Of a stretch of 64,000 nt of DNA, positions 1 to 8,962 are shown piece after piece. The DNA lies in contig CP136010.1 of NCBI GenBank assembly GCA_030263805.2, forward strand, positions 3,115,001-3,179,000. Direction: 5' to 3'. The notes under the pieces are model-generated. The model saw nothing but the letters and a program-made list of their open reading frames with translations. It was not told where the DNA came from and searched no databases. The stretch is from Pseudomonas sp. FeN3W. Its GTDB lineage: Bacteria; Pseudomonadota; Gammaproteobacteria; Pseudomonadales; Pseudomonadaceae. The position numbers and the translations under genes were made by a program. Each line of letters begins with the position of its first letter. Positions within the stretch are counted from its first letter, which is position 1.

Positions 1-42
1 GATGAATTCCTTTCAAACCCTTAGCCGTAGTTGGATTAGCTG

Positions 43-675
43 ATGAACAAAGTACTCGTGAGTCTGCTGTTGACCCTTGGCATCACCGGTATGGCCCACG
101 CGGCTGGAGACGCCGAAGCTGGTCAGGGCAAAGTTGCAGTGTGTGGTGCGTGCCACGGTGTCGATGGCAACAGCCCGGCGCCGAATTTCCCGAAACTGGC
201 TGGCCAGGGTGAGCGTTACCTGCTCAAGCAGCTGCATGACATCAAGGCCGGCAGCACACCGGGCGCCGAGGAAGGCGTCGGTCGCAAGGTGCTGGAAATG
301 ACCGGCATGCTGGACCCGCTGAGCGATCAGGATCTGGAAGACATCGCCGCCTACTTCTCCAGCCAGAAGGGCAGCGTCGGCTACGCCGATCCGGCACTGG
401 CGGAGCAGGGCGAGAAACTGTTCCGTGGCGGCAAGCTCGATCAGGGCATGCCGGCTTGTACCGGTTGCCACGCGCCCAACGGCGTCGGTAATGAGCTGGC
501 CGGCTTCCCGCACCTGGGTGGCCAGCATGCCGCGTACACCGCCAAGCAGCTGACCGATTTCCGCGAAGGCAACCGCACCAACGACGGCGATACCATGATC
601 ATGCGTGGCATCGCCGCCAAGCTGAGCAACAAGGACATCGAAGCGCTGTCCAGCTACATCCAGGGCCTGCACTGA
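43..675 (+). CDS. cc4: cytochrome c4, dihaem periplasmic electron carrier
   Basis: The 210-residue protein starts with a Sec signal peptide (residues 1-20, ending AHA), so it acts in the periplasm. Two CXXCH haem c sites are visible, at C34-H38 and C139-H143, one in each half, as expected of the tandem-duplicated cytochrome c4 family. Family members pass electrons to cbb3-type and other terminal oxidases or denitrification enzymes. Met residues in the MTGML stretch near 86-89 and in the IMRG stretch near 190 are likely sixth ligands. It is followed by a strong terminator, so it is probably transcribed alone. The neighbours dsbA and dgcH match the P. aeruginosa PA5490-PA5487 order. Family identification is secure; the redox partner is not visible. 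Confidence 0.95.
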   Translation: MNKVLVSLLLTLGITGMAHAAGDAEAGQGKVAVCGACHGVDGNSPAPNFPKLAGQGERYLLKQLHDIKAGSTPGAEEGVGRKVLEMTGMLDPLSDQDLEDIAAYFSSQKGSVGYADPALAEQGEKLFRGGKLDQGMPACTGCHAPNGVGNELAGFPHLGGQHAAYTAKQLTDFREGNRTNDGDTMIMRGIAAKLSNKDIEALSSYIQGLH

Positions 676-698
676 TAATCGCGGCAGGTTGAACAGAA

Positions 699-732
699 GG
701 GCGTCGGGGCCGTTGGCTCCGGCGCCCTTTTT
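699..732 (+). terminator. intrinsic terminator after cc4
   Basis: A GC-rich stem (GGGCGTCGGGGCC paired with GGCTCCGGCGCCC, one G-T and one T-G wobble, loop GTT) is followed directly by TTTTT. It lies 24 bases after the cc4 stop and separates cc4 from dsbA. Confidence 0.85.
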
Positions 733-858
733 GCGTTTTCACACCTGGCTACACAATCTTCGTCACGGCTTTATACGGGCGGATGAAAAACGCTGGCGAG
801 TCCTGGCGTTTTGCTGCAGCCTGTTGCGCCATCGGTCCGTCGTATACAGGAGTATTTC

Positions 859-1488
859 ATGCGCAATTTCCTACTCACTGCCGTTTTTACCGCTGCGAGC
901 CTGTTCGGTGTTGCAGCCCAGGCAGCGGAGTTTCAGGCCGGCAAGGAATATGTCGAGCTGAGCAGCCCGGTCCCCGTTGCCGATCCGGGCAAGATCGAAG
1001 TGGTCGAGCTGTTCTGGTACGGCTGCCCGCACTGCTATCAGTTCGAACCGGTGATCAAACCCTGGGCCGAGCAGTTGCCGGATGACGTTCAGTTCAAGCG
1101 TATCCCGGCCATGTTCGGTGGCATCTGGAATGCGCATGGACAGCTGTTCATCGCCCTGGAATCCATGGGTGTCGAACAGAAGGTGCATGACGCGGTATTC
1201 GCGGCCTATCACCAGGAACGCAAGAAGCTCGCCACTCCCGAGGAAATGGCTGATTTCCTCGCAGGTCAGGGCATCGACAAGCAGGCGTTCCTCAAGGCCT
1301 ACAACTCTTTCGGTGTGCGTAGCCGGGTAGAGCAGGCGAAGAAGCTCGGCATGGCCTACCAGATCACCGGCGTACCGGTGATGATCGTCAACGGCAAGTA
1401 CCGTTTCGACCTCGGCTCGTCCGGCGGCCCGCAGCGTACGCTGCAGGTGGCGGACTTCCTCATCGAAAAAGAACGCGCAGCGCGGTAA
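859..1488 (+). CDS. dsbA: periplasmic thiol:disulfide oxidoreductase DsbA
   Basis: A 209-residue DsbA that introduces disulfide bonds into exported proteins and is itself reoxidised by DsbB. The start at 859 is preferred over the upstream in-frame ATG at 811 because it has a good ribosome site (CAGGAG) and begins a proper signal peptide (MRNFLLTAVF, cleavage near AQA-A). The active site is C56-P-H-C59 within FWYGCPHCY, and the conserved cis-proline loop is seen in ITGVPVMIVNG. Length fits DsbA1 of pseudomonads. The EEP-family gene follows after 6 bases, so dsbA, that gene and dgcH are probably one transcription unit. Confidence 0.96.
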   Translation: MRNFLLTAVFTAASLFGVAAQAAEFQAGKEYVELSSPVPVADPGKIEVVELFWYGCPHCYQFEPVIKPWAEQLPDDVQFKRIPAMFGGIWNAHGQLFIALESMGVEQKVHDAVFAAYHQERKKLATPEEMADFLAGQGIDKQAFLKAYNSFGVRSRVEQAKKLGMAYQITGVPVMIVNGKYRFDLGSSGGPQRTLQVADFLIEKERAAR

Positions 1489-1494
1489 CCCACG

Positions 1495-2364
1495 ATGCTG
1501 CGCCGTTGGAGCGCTCCACGCCTTGCCGGCCCTGGCAAGGCGCGTGTCAATTCGCAGTGCCTGGCCAGTAGCGGGCTGCCAGCCGATGGCCGGCTAAGGC
1601 TGCTCAGCTTCAACATCCAGGTCGGTATCAGCACCGAGCGCTACCACCACTATCTGACGCGCAGCTGGCAGCATCTGCTGCCGCATCCCGGTCGTGCCGG
1701 CAACCTGCAGCGCATCGGCGAAGTATTGGGTAACTATGACCTGGTCGCCCTGCAGGAGGCCGACGGCGGCAGCCTGCGCTCCGGTTACGTCAATCAGGTC
1801 GAACATCTGGCTCATCTGGGTGCCTTTCCCTACTGGTATCAGCAGCTCAACCGCAACCTCGGGCGTTTCGCCCAGCACAGCAACGGGGTCCTCAGCCGGC
1901 TCGAACCTCAAGGCCTGGAAGATCACCCGCTGCCCGGGCCTTCGGGTCGCGGGGCGATTCTGTTGCGCTTCGGCGAAGGGCCGGATGCGCTGGTGGTGGT
2001 GATGATGCACCTGGCCCTGGGGGGCGGCACGCGGACGCGCCAGCTGGCCTATATCCGCGAGCTGATCGGCGGCTATCGGCATCAGGTGTTGATGGGCGAC
2101 ATGAACACTCATGCCAATGATCTGCTGGAGAATTCGCCACTGCGCGATCTCGGCCTGCTCGCCCCGCAGATCGAAGCGACCTTCCCGAGCTGGCGGCCGC
2201 AACGCTGTCTGGATCATATTCTGCTCAGCCCGAGCCTGACGCTGGAACGCGTCGATGTGCTGGCACTGCCGATCTCCGATCATCTGCCAGTGGCAGTGGA
2301 GATCCGCTTGCCGGACTCGCTTCAGGCCGATTCCCTGCCGGTACAGGTACAAGAAACGAAATGA
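1495..2364 (+). CDS. endonuclease/exonuclease/phosphatase (EEP) family protein
   Basis: A 289-residue protein of the EEP (DNase I-like) metal-dependent phosphoesterase fold. Visible motifs are the N-terminal LLSFNIQVG (metal-binding Asn), LQEAD, the catalytic MGDMNTH (D202, N204), CLDHIL, and the terminal SDHLPV (D262-H263-P265). There is no signal peptide, so it is likely cytosolic. The substrate cannot be read from sequence; relatives act on nucleic acids, sphingomyelin or phosphoinositides. It starts 6 bases after dsbA and its stop overlaps the dgcH start by 4 bases (ATGA), implying translational coupling. It corresponds by position to P. aeruginosa PA5488. Confidence 0.85.
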   Translation: MLRRWSAPRLAGPGKARVNSQCLASSGLPADGRLRLLSFNIQVGISTERYHHYLTRSWQHLLPHPGRAGNLQRIGEVLGNYDLVALQEADGGSLRSGYVNQVEHLAHLGAFPYWYQQLNRNLGRFAQHSNGVLSRLEPQGLEDHPLPGPSGRGAILLRFGEGPDALVVVMMHLALGGGTRTRQLAYIRELIGGYRHQVLMGDMNTHANDLLENSPLRDLGLLAPQIEATFPSWRPQRCLDHILLSPSLTLERVDVLALPISDHLPVAVEIRLPDSLQADSLPVQVQETK

Positions 2365-4178
2365 GCGAAGAAATCGAACGCTGGAAGGAAAAGTATCTCC
2401 AGCTCGCCGAGCGGCAGGAGCAGCTCGAAGCGCGCTGGGAGCAGCGCGTCGATCTGCTGCGACGTAGCCTGGTACGCAGCAGCCTGGCGGTGGAGGGCGC
2501 CGATCCTGCGGTCGAGCGCTGCCTGCACGAGATGCGCGAGGTCCTCCGCGACGGCGATCTGGACGAGGGCCTCAGCCAGCTGGTGCCGCGCCTGGAAAGG
2601 GCTGTGCTGGAATCCGAACGCCACCGCCAGGAGCGGGCCGTTCGCCTGACCGAGGCTTTGCATCGGCTGGTTTCCCAACTGTTGGGCATGTCGGTGCCAG
2701 CGGAATTGCGTAAGCCGCTCAAGCGATTCGCCAAGGAGCTGGATCAGCGTGCTGCCAGGCTGCGTGAGCTGCCGGTGCTGCTCGGCGAGCTGAGTGACTT
2801 GCAGGGCCAGGTGCTGGATTTGCAGGGGCTGGCGGCGCCTCAGCAGAGCGGTTTTCTGAAGCGCCTGTTTGGCGGACGAGACATGCCGCTGGCGCCTGCC
2901 GTCGAGCGGAGTGAGCAAACCCCGCCGCCTGCCGCGGTCAATGAGGACGACGCTGGCCCGGTAGTAGCGCAAGTGCTTGGGCTGCCCAAGCCTGCCGTTC
3001 AGGCTGCCCCGCTGTTCGACGACATGCCGCTTGCAGCGGCGCCCGAAGCACCGGCCGAGGAAGAGGCTGCAGCGCAAACCGAAGCGCAGCAGAACGCTGC
3101 TGAGTTCGCCCTGCCGGATTCGCCGGAGCCCGCGTTCAGCGTCGTCGCGGACCGCGTGGAGGCGACCCTCGGCAGCCTGCTGGACAGCCTTCATCTGCCG
3201 GAGCAGCACCAGCCACAATTGCAGACACTGCGTGCGCGCATTCAGCACGGCTTGAACTGGTACGAGCTGGTGCCGGTGCTGGATGATCTGGCAATGCTGA
3301 TGATCGCCTTCAGCGACCAGGGCCAGCGGGATTTCGAAAACTACCTGCAGACGCTCAACGAGCGCCTGACCGCGATGCAGGAAAATCTCCTCGCCGCGCA
3401 CCAGGGCCATAATGAAGGACGCGACGCCGCTCAGGCACTGGATGCGGAGTTGCGTGAACAGGTTGGCGGGTTGCAGGACAGCATGCGCCAGGCCACGGAT
3501 CTGACCAGCCTGAAGCAGGTGGTCGAGGCGCGCCTGGATGGCCTGCTGACCACGGTGGACACCTACCGGCAACAGCGCAGCGAGCAGGAGCAGAAGCTCG
3601 GTGAGCGTCTGCAGCAGCTGGTCAGCCGGGTCGGCAGCCTCGAACAGGCAGCCCGTGGCCTGCGTGGGCACCTGGAAGAGCAGCGTCAGAAAGCGCTGCA
3701 GGACCCGCTGACCGGCCTGCCCAACCGGGCGGCATGGAACGAGCGACTGGAGCTCGAGTTCGCCCGCTGGCAGCGTTACGGCGGCGACTTGCTGCTGGCC
3801 GTGCTGGACGTCGACCACTTCAAGCGGGTCAACGATGGCTACGGCCACCTGGCTGGTGATCGGGTGCTGAAGATCATTGGCAGCGAGCTGCACAAGCGCC
3901 TGCGCAAGACCGACTTCATCGCCCGCTTCGGTGGCGAGGAATTCGTCGTGCTGCTGCCCAACACGCCTTACGAGGCAGGCTTGCAGTTGATGGAGTCGCT
4001 GCGTGACTCGATCGGTAGCTGCCCGTTCCACTTCAAGGGCGAGCGTGTTGCCATCACGCTCTCGGCCGGTCTGACCGCATTCAGCGAAGGCGACAGCACC
4101 GAGCGCGCCTTCGAGCGTGCCGACAGCGCACTCTACCGAGCCAAGGATTCGGGGCGCAATCGCGTCGAGGCGGCCTGA
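2361..4178 (+). CDS. dgcH: diguanylate cyclase, DgcH-like, with long coiled-coil N-terminus
   Basis: A 605-residue cytosolic protein that should make cyclic di-GMP from two GTP. The C-terminal GGDEF domain (about 440-600) has the active-site sequence GGEEF at 524-528 and an intact RxxD product-inhibition site (RKTD) five residues before it, so it should be active and feedback-controlled. The N-terminal part has Gln/Glu/Arg-rich heptad segments (about 5-45, 85-150, 330-435) and an Ala/Pro/Glu-rich linker (about 175-255); there is no membrane segment or known sensor domain. The start overlaps the preceding gene by 4 bases. Synteny matches P. aeruginosa DgcH (PA5487), which is somewhat longer. 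The input signal is unknown. Confidence 0.9.
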   Translation: MSEEIERWKEKYLQLAERQEQLEARWEQRVDLLRRSLVRSSLAVEGADPAVERCLHEMREVLRDGDLDEGLSQLVPRLERAVLESERHRQERAVRLTEALHRLVSQLLGMSVPAELRKPLKRFAKELDQRAARLRELPVLLGELSDLQGQVLDLQGLAAPQQSGFLKRLFGGRDMPLAPAVERSEQTPPPAAVNEDDAGPVVAQVLGLPKPAVQAAPLFDDMPLAAAPEAPAEEEAAAQTEAQQNAAEFALPDSPEPAFSVVADRVEATLGSLLDSLHLPEQHQPQLQTLRARIQHGLNWYELVPVLDDLAMLMIAFSDQGQRDFENYLQTLNERLTAMQENLLAAHQGHNEGRDAAQALDAELREQVGGLQDSMRQATDLTSLKQVVEARLDGLLTTVDTYRQQRSEQEQKLGERLQQLVSRVGSLEQAARGLRGHLEEQRQKALQDPLTGLPNRAAWNERLELEFARWQRYGGDLLLAVLDVDHFKRVNDGYGHLAGDRVLKIIGSELHKRLRKTDFIARFGGEEFVVLLPNTPYEAGLQLMESLRDSIGSCPFHFKGERVAITLSAGLTAFSEGDSTERAFERADSALYRAKDSGRNRVEAA

Positions 4179-4210
4179 CCGGCTGCCCTGGCCCGGCCTC
4201 GATCGGCCGG

Positions 4211-4216
4211 TATAAT
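4211..4216 (+). promoter_or_regulatory. possible -10 element upstream of ampDh2
   Basis: A perfect TATAAT sits in otherwise GC-rich DNA 92 bases before the ampDh2 start. I see no convincing -35 at the proper distance, so this is a weak prediction based on one hexamer and position. Confidence 0.35.
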
Positions 4217-4308
4217 CACGCCCCTCACCACACCGACATGAGTGGCGCCCCGCGCAACGGGCTGCTGCTCATCTGCGTCATTTCGCCGTCGACACAGAGG
4301 TCGTCCCG

Positions 4309-5097
4309 ATGAAAACCATCACTGCCACCCTGATGCTCCTGCTGCTGGCCGGTTGCGCCAGTGGTCCGCGCATCGATACCAGCTACAGCTCGACCGGCCA
4401 TGACAGCCGCGCCCAGTTCATCGTCCTGCATTACACCTCGACCGACCTGCCCCGCTCGCTGCAGCTGCTCAGCGGCCGCGATGTCAGCAGCCACTACCTG
4501 ATCGGCGAATCGCCGGCGACCATCTACCGGCTGGTGGATGAAAACCGCCGCGCCTGGCATGCCGGCGAGAGTGAGTGGAACGGGCGCACCTGGCTCAACG
4601 CGACGTCGATCGGCATCGAACTGGTCAACCGCGGCTACGTGGAAAGCGCCGATGGGCGCCGGCTCTGGTATCCGTACTCCGAGGAGCAGATCGACGCGCT
4701 GGTGCTGTTGCTCAAGGACATCATGGCGCGCCACGACCTCAAGCCGGGCGCCATCATCGGTCACAGCGACATCGCTGCGCAGCGCAAGGTCGATCCGGGG
4801 CCGCTGTTCCCCTGGAAACGCCTGGCCGAGGAGGGACTGCTGCCCTGGCCCGACACCGATGCGGTGGCGGCCGAGCGGATGCGCTACGCATCGGGCGGCC
4901 TGCCGACGATCACCTGGTTCCAGGATGCATTGGCGGCGCAGGGTTACCGGGTGCCGCGCCACGGCCATCTGGATGACGAGACGCGTAACGTGATCGCTGC
5001 ATTCCAGATGAAATACCGCCCGGCTCGCTTCGATGGCGAACCCGATGCCGAGACCGCCGCGATGCTGCAGGTGCTCGGCAATCAGGCGGGGCGCTGA
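4309..5097 (+). CDS. ampDh2: lipoprotein N-acetylmuramoyl-L-alanine amidase AmpDh2
   Basis: A 262-residue zinc amidase that cuts the bond between N-acetylmuramic acid and the stem peptide of peptidoglycan. The lipobox LLAG-C16 predicts an outer-membrane lipoprotein facing the periplasm. The Amidase_2 domain shows zinc ligands H41 (VLHYTS), H152 (IIGHSD) and D162 (KVDPG), plus E104. A small peptidoglycan-binding domain follows (about 190-258, VIAAFQMKYRP). In P. aeruginosa AmpDh2 (PA5485) helps recycle cell wall and affects ampC beta-lactamase control. The context, between dgcH and kinB/algB, is the same. It is convergent with the next gene, with one base between the two stops. Confidence 0.92.
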   Translation: MKTITATLMLLLLAGCASGPRIDTSYSSTGHDSRAQFIVLHYTSTDLPRSLQLLSGRDVSSHYLIGESPATIYRLVDENRRAWHAGESEWNGRTWLNATSIGIELVNRGYVESADGRRLWYPYSEEQIDALVLLLKDIMARHDLKPGAIIGHSDIAAQRKVDPGPLFPWKRLAEEGLLPWPDTDAVAAERMRYASGGLPTITWFQDALAAQGYRVPRHGHLDDETRNVIAAFQMKYRPARFDGEPDAETAAMLQVLGNQAGR

Positions 5098-5098
5098 C

Positions 5099-5503
5099 TC
5101 AGTAGCGGGTGGTGCCGATCAATCTCGAGTCGGCCAGCGCAGCGCTACGGTGCTCGGCAGCAGCCTGATAGTCGCTGTCGCCGATCATCGCCAGGAAGGC
5201 TTCCTTGGACGGATAGCTGACCAGCAGCAGGTCATCCCACTGCTCGTCCGGCGGGGCGATCAGCGCGGCATGGGCCTTGGTCCTGATTTCCACCGCGCCG
5301 CCGCAGGCCTGCACCTTGGCCAGCGCCACGCGGCTGTAGCGGGCGTACGCCTCGCGACCGCTGCACGGACTGTGCTGGCTACCTGACGGATAGCTCGCCT
5401 GGTCGTTGTAGCGCAGCAGGTTGAGCATCAGGATCGGCACGCCCGAAGGCATCGCCGCAGCGAAGTCGGCGAGCTGTTCGGGGCTGGGGTTCAAACTCGG
5501 CAT
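5099..5503 (-). CDS. DUF1330 domain-containing protein
   Basis: A 134-residue cytosolic protein with the pattern of DUF1330, a dimeric ferredoxin-like alpha/beta-barrel fold: PILMLNLLRY near the N-terminus, a YARYS segment, and a C-terminal LLLVSYPSKEAF followed by a Y-x-A-A-x-x-H-R segment. No enzymatic activity is established for the family, and no catalytic residue can be named. It lies 21 bases downstream of kinB on the same strand, so it may be the last gene of an algB-kinB transcript. Confidence 0.75.
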   Translation of the reverse strand: MPSLNPSPEQLADFAAAMPSGVPILMLNLLRYNDQASYPSGSQHSPCSGREAYARYSRVALAKVQACGGAVEIRTKAHAALIAPPDEQWDDLLLVSYPSKEAFLAMIGDSDYQAAAEHRSAALADSRLIGTTRY

Positions 5504-5524
5504 GTGGTCTCCTCGATGGCGCCG

Positions 5525-7312
5525 TCAGATCGGCAGCGCAACGTAGAAGATGGTGCCGTGGCCGATCCGTGAATGCACGCCGATACGCCCACCATGCAGC
5601 TGAGCGATTTCCTTGCATAAGGCAAGGCCCAGTCCGGCACCGCCACGGCGGCGACCGATCTGCACGAACGGCTCGAAGATGCGCGCTTGCTGGCTGTAGG
5701 GAATGCCTTCGCCGTTGTCCTCGACGCTGAGGATCATCCGCTCGCCGTGGTGCCGTGCCAGCAGCCGTACCTCGCCGCCCTTGGGCGTGTGGCGCAGGGC
5801 ATTGCTCAGCAGGTTGTCCATCACCCGCTCGATCTGCTGACGGTCGAGCATCAGCGTCGGCAGCGGCTGCTGCAGCTCCAGCTTGAGCTGAACCTCCTGT
5901 TCGGCGGCGTTGACTTCGAAGCGCTGCCGCGCGGCCTCGAGCAGTTCGGGAATGTGGCATTGCTCCAGCTCCAGCTTCTGCTGGCCACTCTGGTAGCGCG
6001 AGAAGTTGAGCAGGTCATTGATCAGTCGGACCAGTCGCTGCATTTCCTCGTGCACGGTGTCGAACAGGTCCGACTCGCGGCTGCCGGCCGGGTAGCGCAG
6101 GCGTTCGCGCAGCAGGCTGAAGGCCATCTGCATGCCGGTGACCGGCGTGCGCAGCTCATGGGAGGCGCGCAGCACGAACTCGTTGCGCACGCGTTCGAAG
6201 GTGCGCTGATCGGTGACGTCATGCAGCACCATGACCGCGCCGCTGATGCTGCCGTCGTGATGGCTGACTGGGCTGATGCGCCAGGCCAGCAGACGGCGCT
6301 CACCGTCGGCCTCGATGGTCAGGTCCTCGGGTGGGTCGGACAGCGGTTTGTCGTCCAGCACCTGCCGCGCGGCATTGTCCAGGTCCGGGTAGCCGAGCGC
6401 TTCGCCGAGAGTCGAGCCGAGGTGCTCGTTCTCCCAGGCCAGCTGCCGCTGGGCAACCGGGTTGGCGTGTTCCAGACGCCCGTCGCGGTCGACGATCAGC
6501 AGGCCGTCGTCGATGCTGTCGAGCAGCGCCTGCAGACGCTGCTGGCCATTGACCAGCGCCTCCACGTTGGTCTGCTTGAACTCGTGCAGCGCTTGGGCCA
6601 TCAGGCCGAAGCGGCGGCTCAGCGAGGACAGCTCGGCGATGTGCGGTGTCGGCAGGGAGATGTTGAAGTCGCCGCGTCCGATCTGGTCGGCGGCGGCGGA
6701 CAGTCGTTCGATCGGTTCGCCGAAGCGGCGGGCGAAGCTGTGCGCGGTGATGAAGCCGATCAGCAGTACCGCGATCGCCGTCAGACCCAGCAGGCCGGCA
6801 AGCAGCGACGCCCGGTCACGGCTGCGCAGCTCGGTATCGCGGATCTTGTCGTACGCCGTGCGCTGCATGTCGGTCATCAGGCTGCGCACCTGATTGAAGG
6901 CTTGGCTGAGTGGGTTGTCTTCCAGCAGCGTCAGGTTCTGGTTGCTGGCTGCATCGACCTGCTGCAGAAAGCTGGCATAGGCGCTGGCGACGGCCTGGAA
7001 TGCCTGCCGATCGGCCTCGTCGCTGGCCTCGGCGATGCCGCGCTCGAGCGTCTGCTGGAACGATTGACTCAGCGGTTCCAGCGCTTCGCTGCGCCTGCTG
7101 TCGGTGAGCATCACGATCAGGTGGTTGCCCAGCGTCTGTCGCAGTTGCTGGTTGATCTCGATGATGGCGAAGTTGTTGCGGATCAGCTGTTCCTGGCTCT
7201 TGGCCATCTGCATGACGCTGACCAGCGCCAGCAGCAGGCCCAGCAGCGCAACCGTCATCAGCGCGGAGAAGCCGAGAAACAGGCGGGTCCGCAGCTTCAT
7301 CTGGAGTTTCAT
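5525..7312 (-). CDS. kinB: sensor histidine kinase KinB
   Basis: A 595-residue inner-membrane sensor kinase, partner of AlgB in control of alginate and virulence genes. Order: short cytosolic tail, TM1 (about 13-33), helical periplasmic sensor (about 35-165), TM2 (about 168-190), HAMP (about 192-245), PAS (about 255-370), HisKA with phospho-acceptor H385 in ASHELRTP, and a HATPase domain with N (NLLSNALRHT), G1 (DNGEGIP) and G2 (GGAGLGLAL) boxes. It overlaps the algB stop by 4 bases (ATGA). In P. aeruginosa loss of kinB causes RpoN- and AlgB-dependent alginate overproduction. Another start at codon 5 (MKLRTRL) is possible. Confidence 0.93.
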   Translation of the reverse strand: MKLQMKLRTRLFLGFSALMTVALLGLLLALVSVMQMAKSQEQLIRNNFAIIEINQQLRQTLGNHLIVMLTDSRRSEALEPLSQSFQQTLERGIAEASDEADRQAFQAVASAYASFLQQVDAASNQNLTLLEDNPLSQAFNQVRSLMTDMQRTAYDKIRDTELRSRDRASLLAGLLGLTAIAVLLIGFITAHSFARRFGEPIERLSAAADQIGRGDFNISLPTPHIAELSSLSRRFGLMAQALHEFKQTNVEALVNGQQRLQALLDSIDDGLLIVDRDGRLEHANPVAQRQLAWENEHLGSTLGEALGYPDLDNAARQVLDDKPLSDPPEDLTIEADGERRLLAWRISPVSHHDGSISGAVMVLHDVTDQRTFERVRNEFVLRASHELRTPVTGMQMAFSLLRERLRYPAGSRESDLFDTVHEEMQRLVRLINDLLNFSRYQSGQQKLELEQCHIPELLEAARQRFEVNAAEQEVQLKLELQQPLPTLMLDRQQIERVMDNLLSNALRHTPKGGEVRLLARHHGERMILSVEDNGEGIPYSQQARIFEPFVQIGRRRGGAGLGLALCKEIAQLHGGRIGVHSRIGHGTIFYVALPI

Positions 7313-8655
7313 AGGCCGTACTGCTTGCGTTTTCGGTAGAGGGTCGAGGCGTCGATGCCCAGGATGCGGGCTGCCTGCTCGAGGGTGTCGCTGGTGCTCA
7401 GTACGCCGGCGATATGGGCTTTCTCCAGCGCTTCCAGGCTGAGCGGCTCACCGATGCGTGGCGCGTTGCTGCCTACCTGTTCGCCCAGTCCGAGGTGGCT
7501 GACTTCGATCATCTGCTGTGGGCAGATGATGCTCGCCCGCTCCACCACGTTGCGCAGTTCACGCACGTTGCCCGGCCAGCGGTAGGTCTTCAGTGCGGCC
7601 GCCGCCGCATCGCTGAAACCACGCGCAGGGCGGCCATAGTTCTTCACGAACGAGGCGAGAAAGCGTTCGGCCAGTGTCAGTACGTCCTCGGGGCGCTCGC
7701 GCATGGGCGGCAGATTGAGGGTAATGACGTTGAGGCGATACAGCAGGTCCTCGCGGAACTTGCCTTCGCGGACCATTTCTTCGAGGTTCAGGTTGGTTGC
7801 CGCGAGGATGCGCACATCGGCGCGGCGGGTGACCGGGTCGCCGACCCGCTCGTATTCCTTGTCCTGAATGAAGCGCAGCAGCTTGGGTTGCAGCGCCAGC
7901 GGGAAGTCACCGATTTCGTCGAGGAACAGCGTGCCGCCGTCGGCCTGGTTGACCCGGCCCAGCGTGCTCTCCGTCGCGCCGGTGAAGGCGCCGCGGTTGT
8001 GGCCGAACAGCTCGCTTTCCATCAGGTCGGCCGACAGCGACGGGCAGTTGATGGTGACGAAGGCCTTCTTCGAGCGCCGGCTCCAGGTATGGATGGCACG
8101 CGCCAGTTCACCCTTGCCGGTACCCGATTCGCCGAGGATGAGAATGTTGGCGTCGGTGTCTGCCACCTGCCGCGCGGTTTCCAGCACGGCCATCATCGAC
8201 GGGCTGTGCGAACCGAGGGCGTCGCTGCGCTGCTTCATCTCGCCTTCCAGCGCTTCCAGCCGGGCCGCCATCTGGCGGACTTCCAGCTGCTTGGCGGCGG
8301 ACAGGCGCAGCTGTTCCGGGCTGCATGGCTTGAGCAGGTAATCCGCGGCACCGGCCTGCATGGCGTCCACGGCAGTGTCGACGGCGGAATGGGCGGTGAC
8401 GATGACCACGCGCATCCAGGGTGCGAGCAGGCGCATCTGTTGCAACACGTCCAGGCCATTGTCTTCGCCGAGTCTCAGGTCGAGAAAGCACAGGTCGAAC
8501 ACCTGGCGCTGCAGAATGGCCTCGGCCTGCGCGGCGCTGGCGGCGGTCATCACCGTGTAGCCACGATCCTCCAGGCAATAACGAAAGGTACGCAGGATCG
8601 CCGCTTCGTCATCCACCAGGAGGATGCGTCCGCCGTTGTCCGTCGTTTGGTCCAT
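7309..8655 (-). CDS. algB: NtrC-family response regulator AlgB
   Basis: A 448-residue sigma-54 activator paired with KinB. The receiver domain has the acidic pair D15-D16 and phospho-acceptor D59 (LCFLDLRLG). The AAA+ domain (about 140-370) has Walker A GESGTGKGE, the sigma-54-contacting GAFTGA loop and Walker B GGTLFLDEIGD; the C-terminal Fis-type helix-turn-helix ends in STLYRKRKQYGL. I chose the start at 8655 over the ATGs at 8670 and 8667 because GGGAG lies 5 bases before it and D59 then falls where it does in AlgB. In P. aeruginosa AlgB drives algD when KinB signalling is altered. Intact GAFTGA indicates sigma-54 dependence is retained. Confidence 0.93.
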   Translation of the reverse strand: MDQTTDNGGRILLVDDEAAILRTFRYCLEDRGYTVMTAASAAQAEAILQRQVFDLCFLDLRLGEDNGLDVLQQMRLLAPWMRVVIVTAHSAVDTAVDAMQAGAADYLLKPCSPEQLRLSAAKQLEVRQMAARLEALEGEMKQRSDALGSHSPSMMAVLETARQVADTDANILILGESGTGKGELARAIHTWSRRSKKAFVTINCPSLSADLMESELFGHNRGAFTGATESTLGRVNQADGGTLFLDEIGDFPLALQPKLLRFIQDKEYERVGDPVTRRADVRILAATNLNLEEMVREGKFREDLLYRLNVITLNLPPMRERPEDVLTLAERFLASFVKNYGRPARGFSDAAAAALKTYRWPGNVRELRNVVERASIICPQQMIEVSHLGLGEQVGSNAPRIGEPLSLEALEKAHIAGVLSTSDTLEQAARILGIDASTLYRKRKQYGL

Positions 8656-8962
8656 GGATGCTCCCATCAAAAGGCGAATCGGTCGCTTGAATGCTTGATT
8701 ATGGTGTGTCGAGCGCCGGGCGGCGCCGTTGCGTTGCTGGCGAGACCTTAGTCTATGAAAAGTCTTGCAAGTTGCACGGTGTCAGCACGGCTTTCCTGCA
8801 TGCTGCACTCCGGCGCCTGCGATGGCATCGCTCAAGTGACTGATTTGATTACCGCTGGTGCCCGCACCCCACCTGGCATGCGGCTTGCGACTCTGAACGA
8901 AGGGCGTCACTTCACGCCGAGCGGACGTGACGCACATCTGTCGCAACCATGCAGGAGGTGTC
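8656..8962. other. divergent intergenic region algB / four-helix-bundle gene
   Basis: About 300 bases between two divergent genes. It must contain the algB promoter (minus strand) and the promoter for the gene at 8963. I could not find a convincing -35/-10, sigma-54 or AlgU-type element. The plus-strand ribosome site (AGGAGG) lies just before 8963. The short open frame around 8755-8960 lacks coding character and is not called. Confidence 0.4.

Noticed and set aside
13..672. Long minus-strand open frame opposite cytochrome c4
   Set aside because: It is a shadow of the cc4 gene: high GC leaves few stops on the opposite strand, and the plus-strand protein has a signal peptide and two haem motifs.
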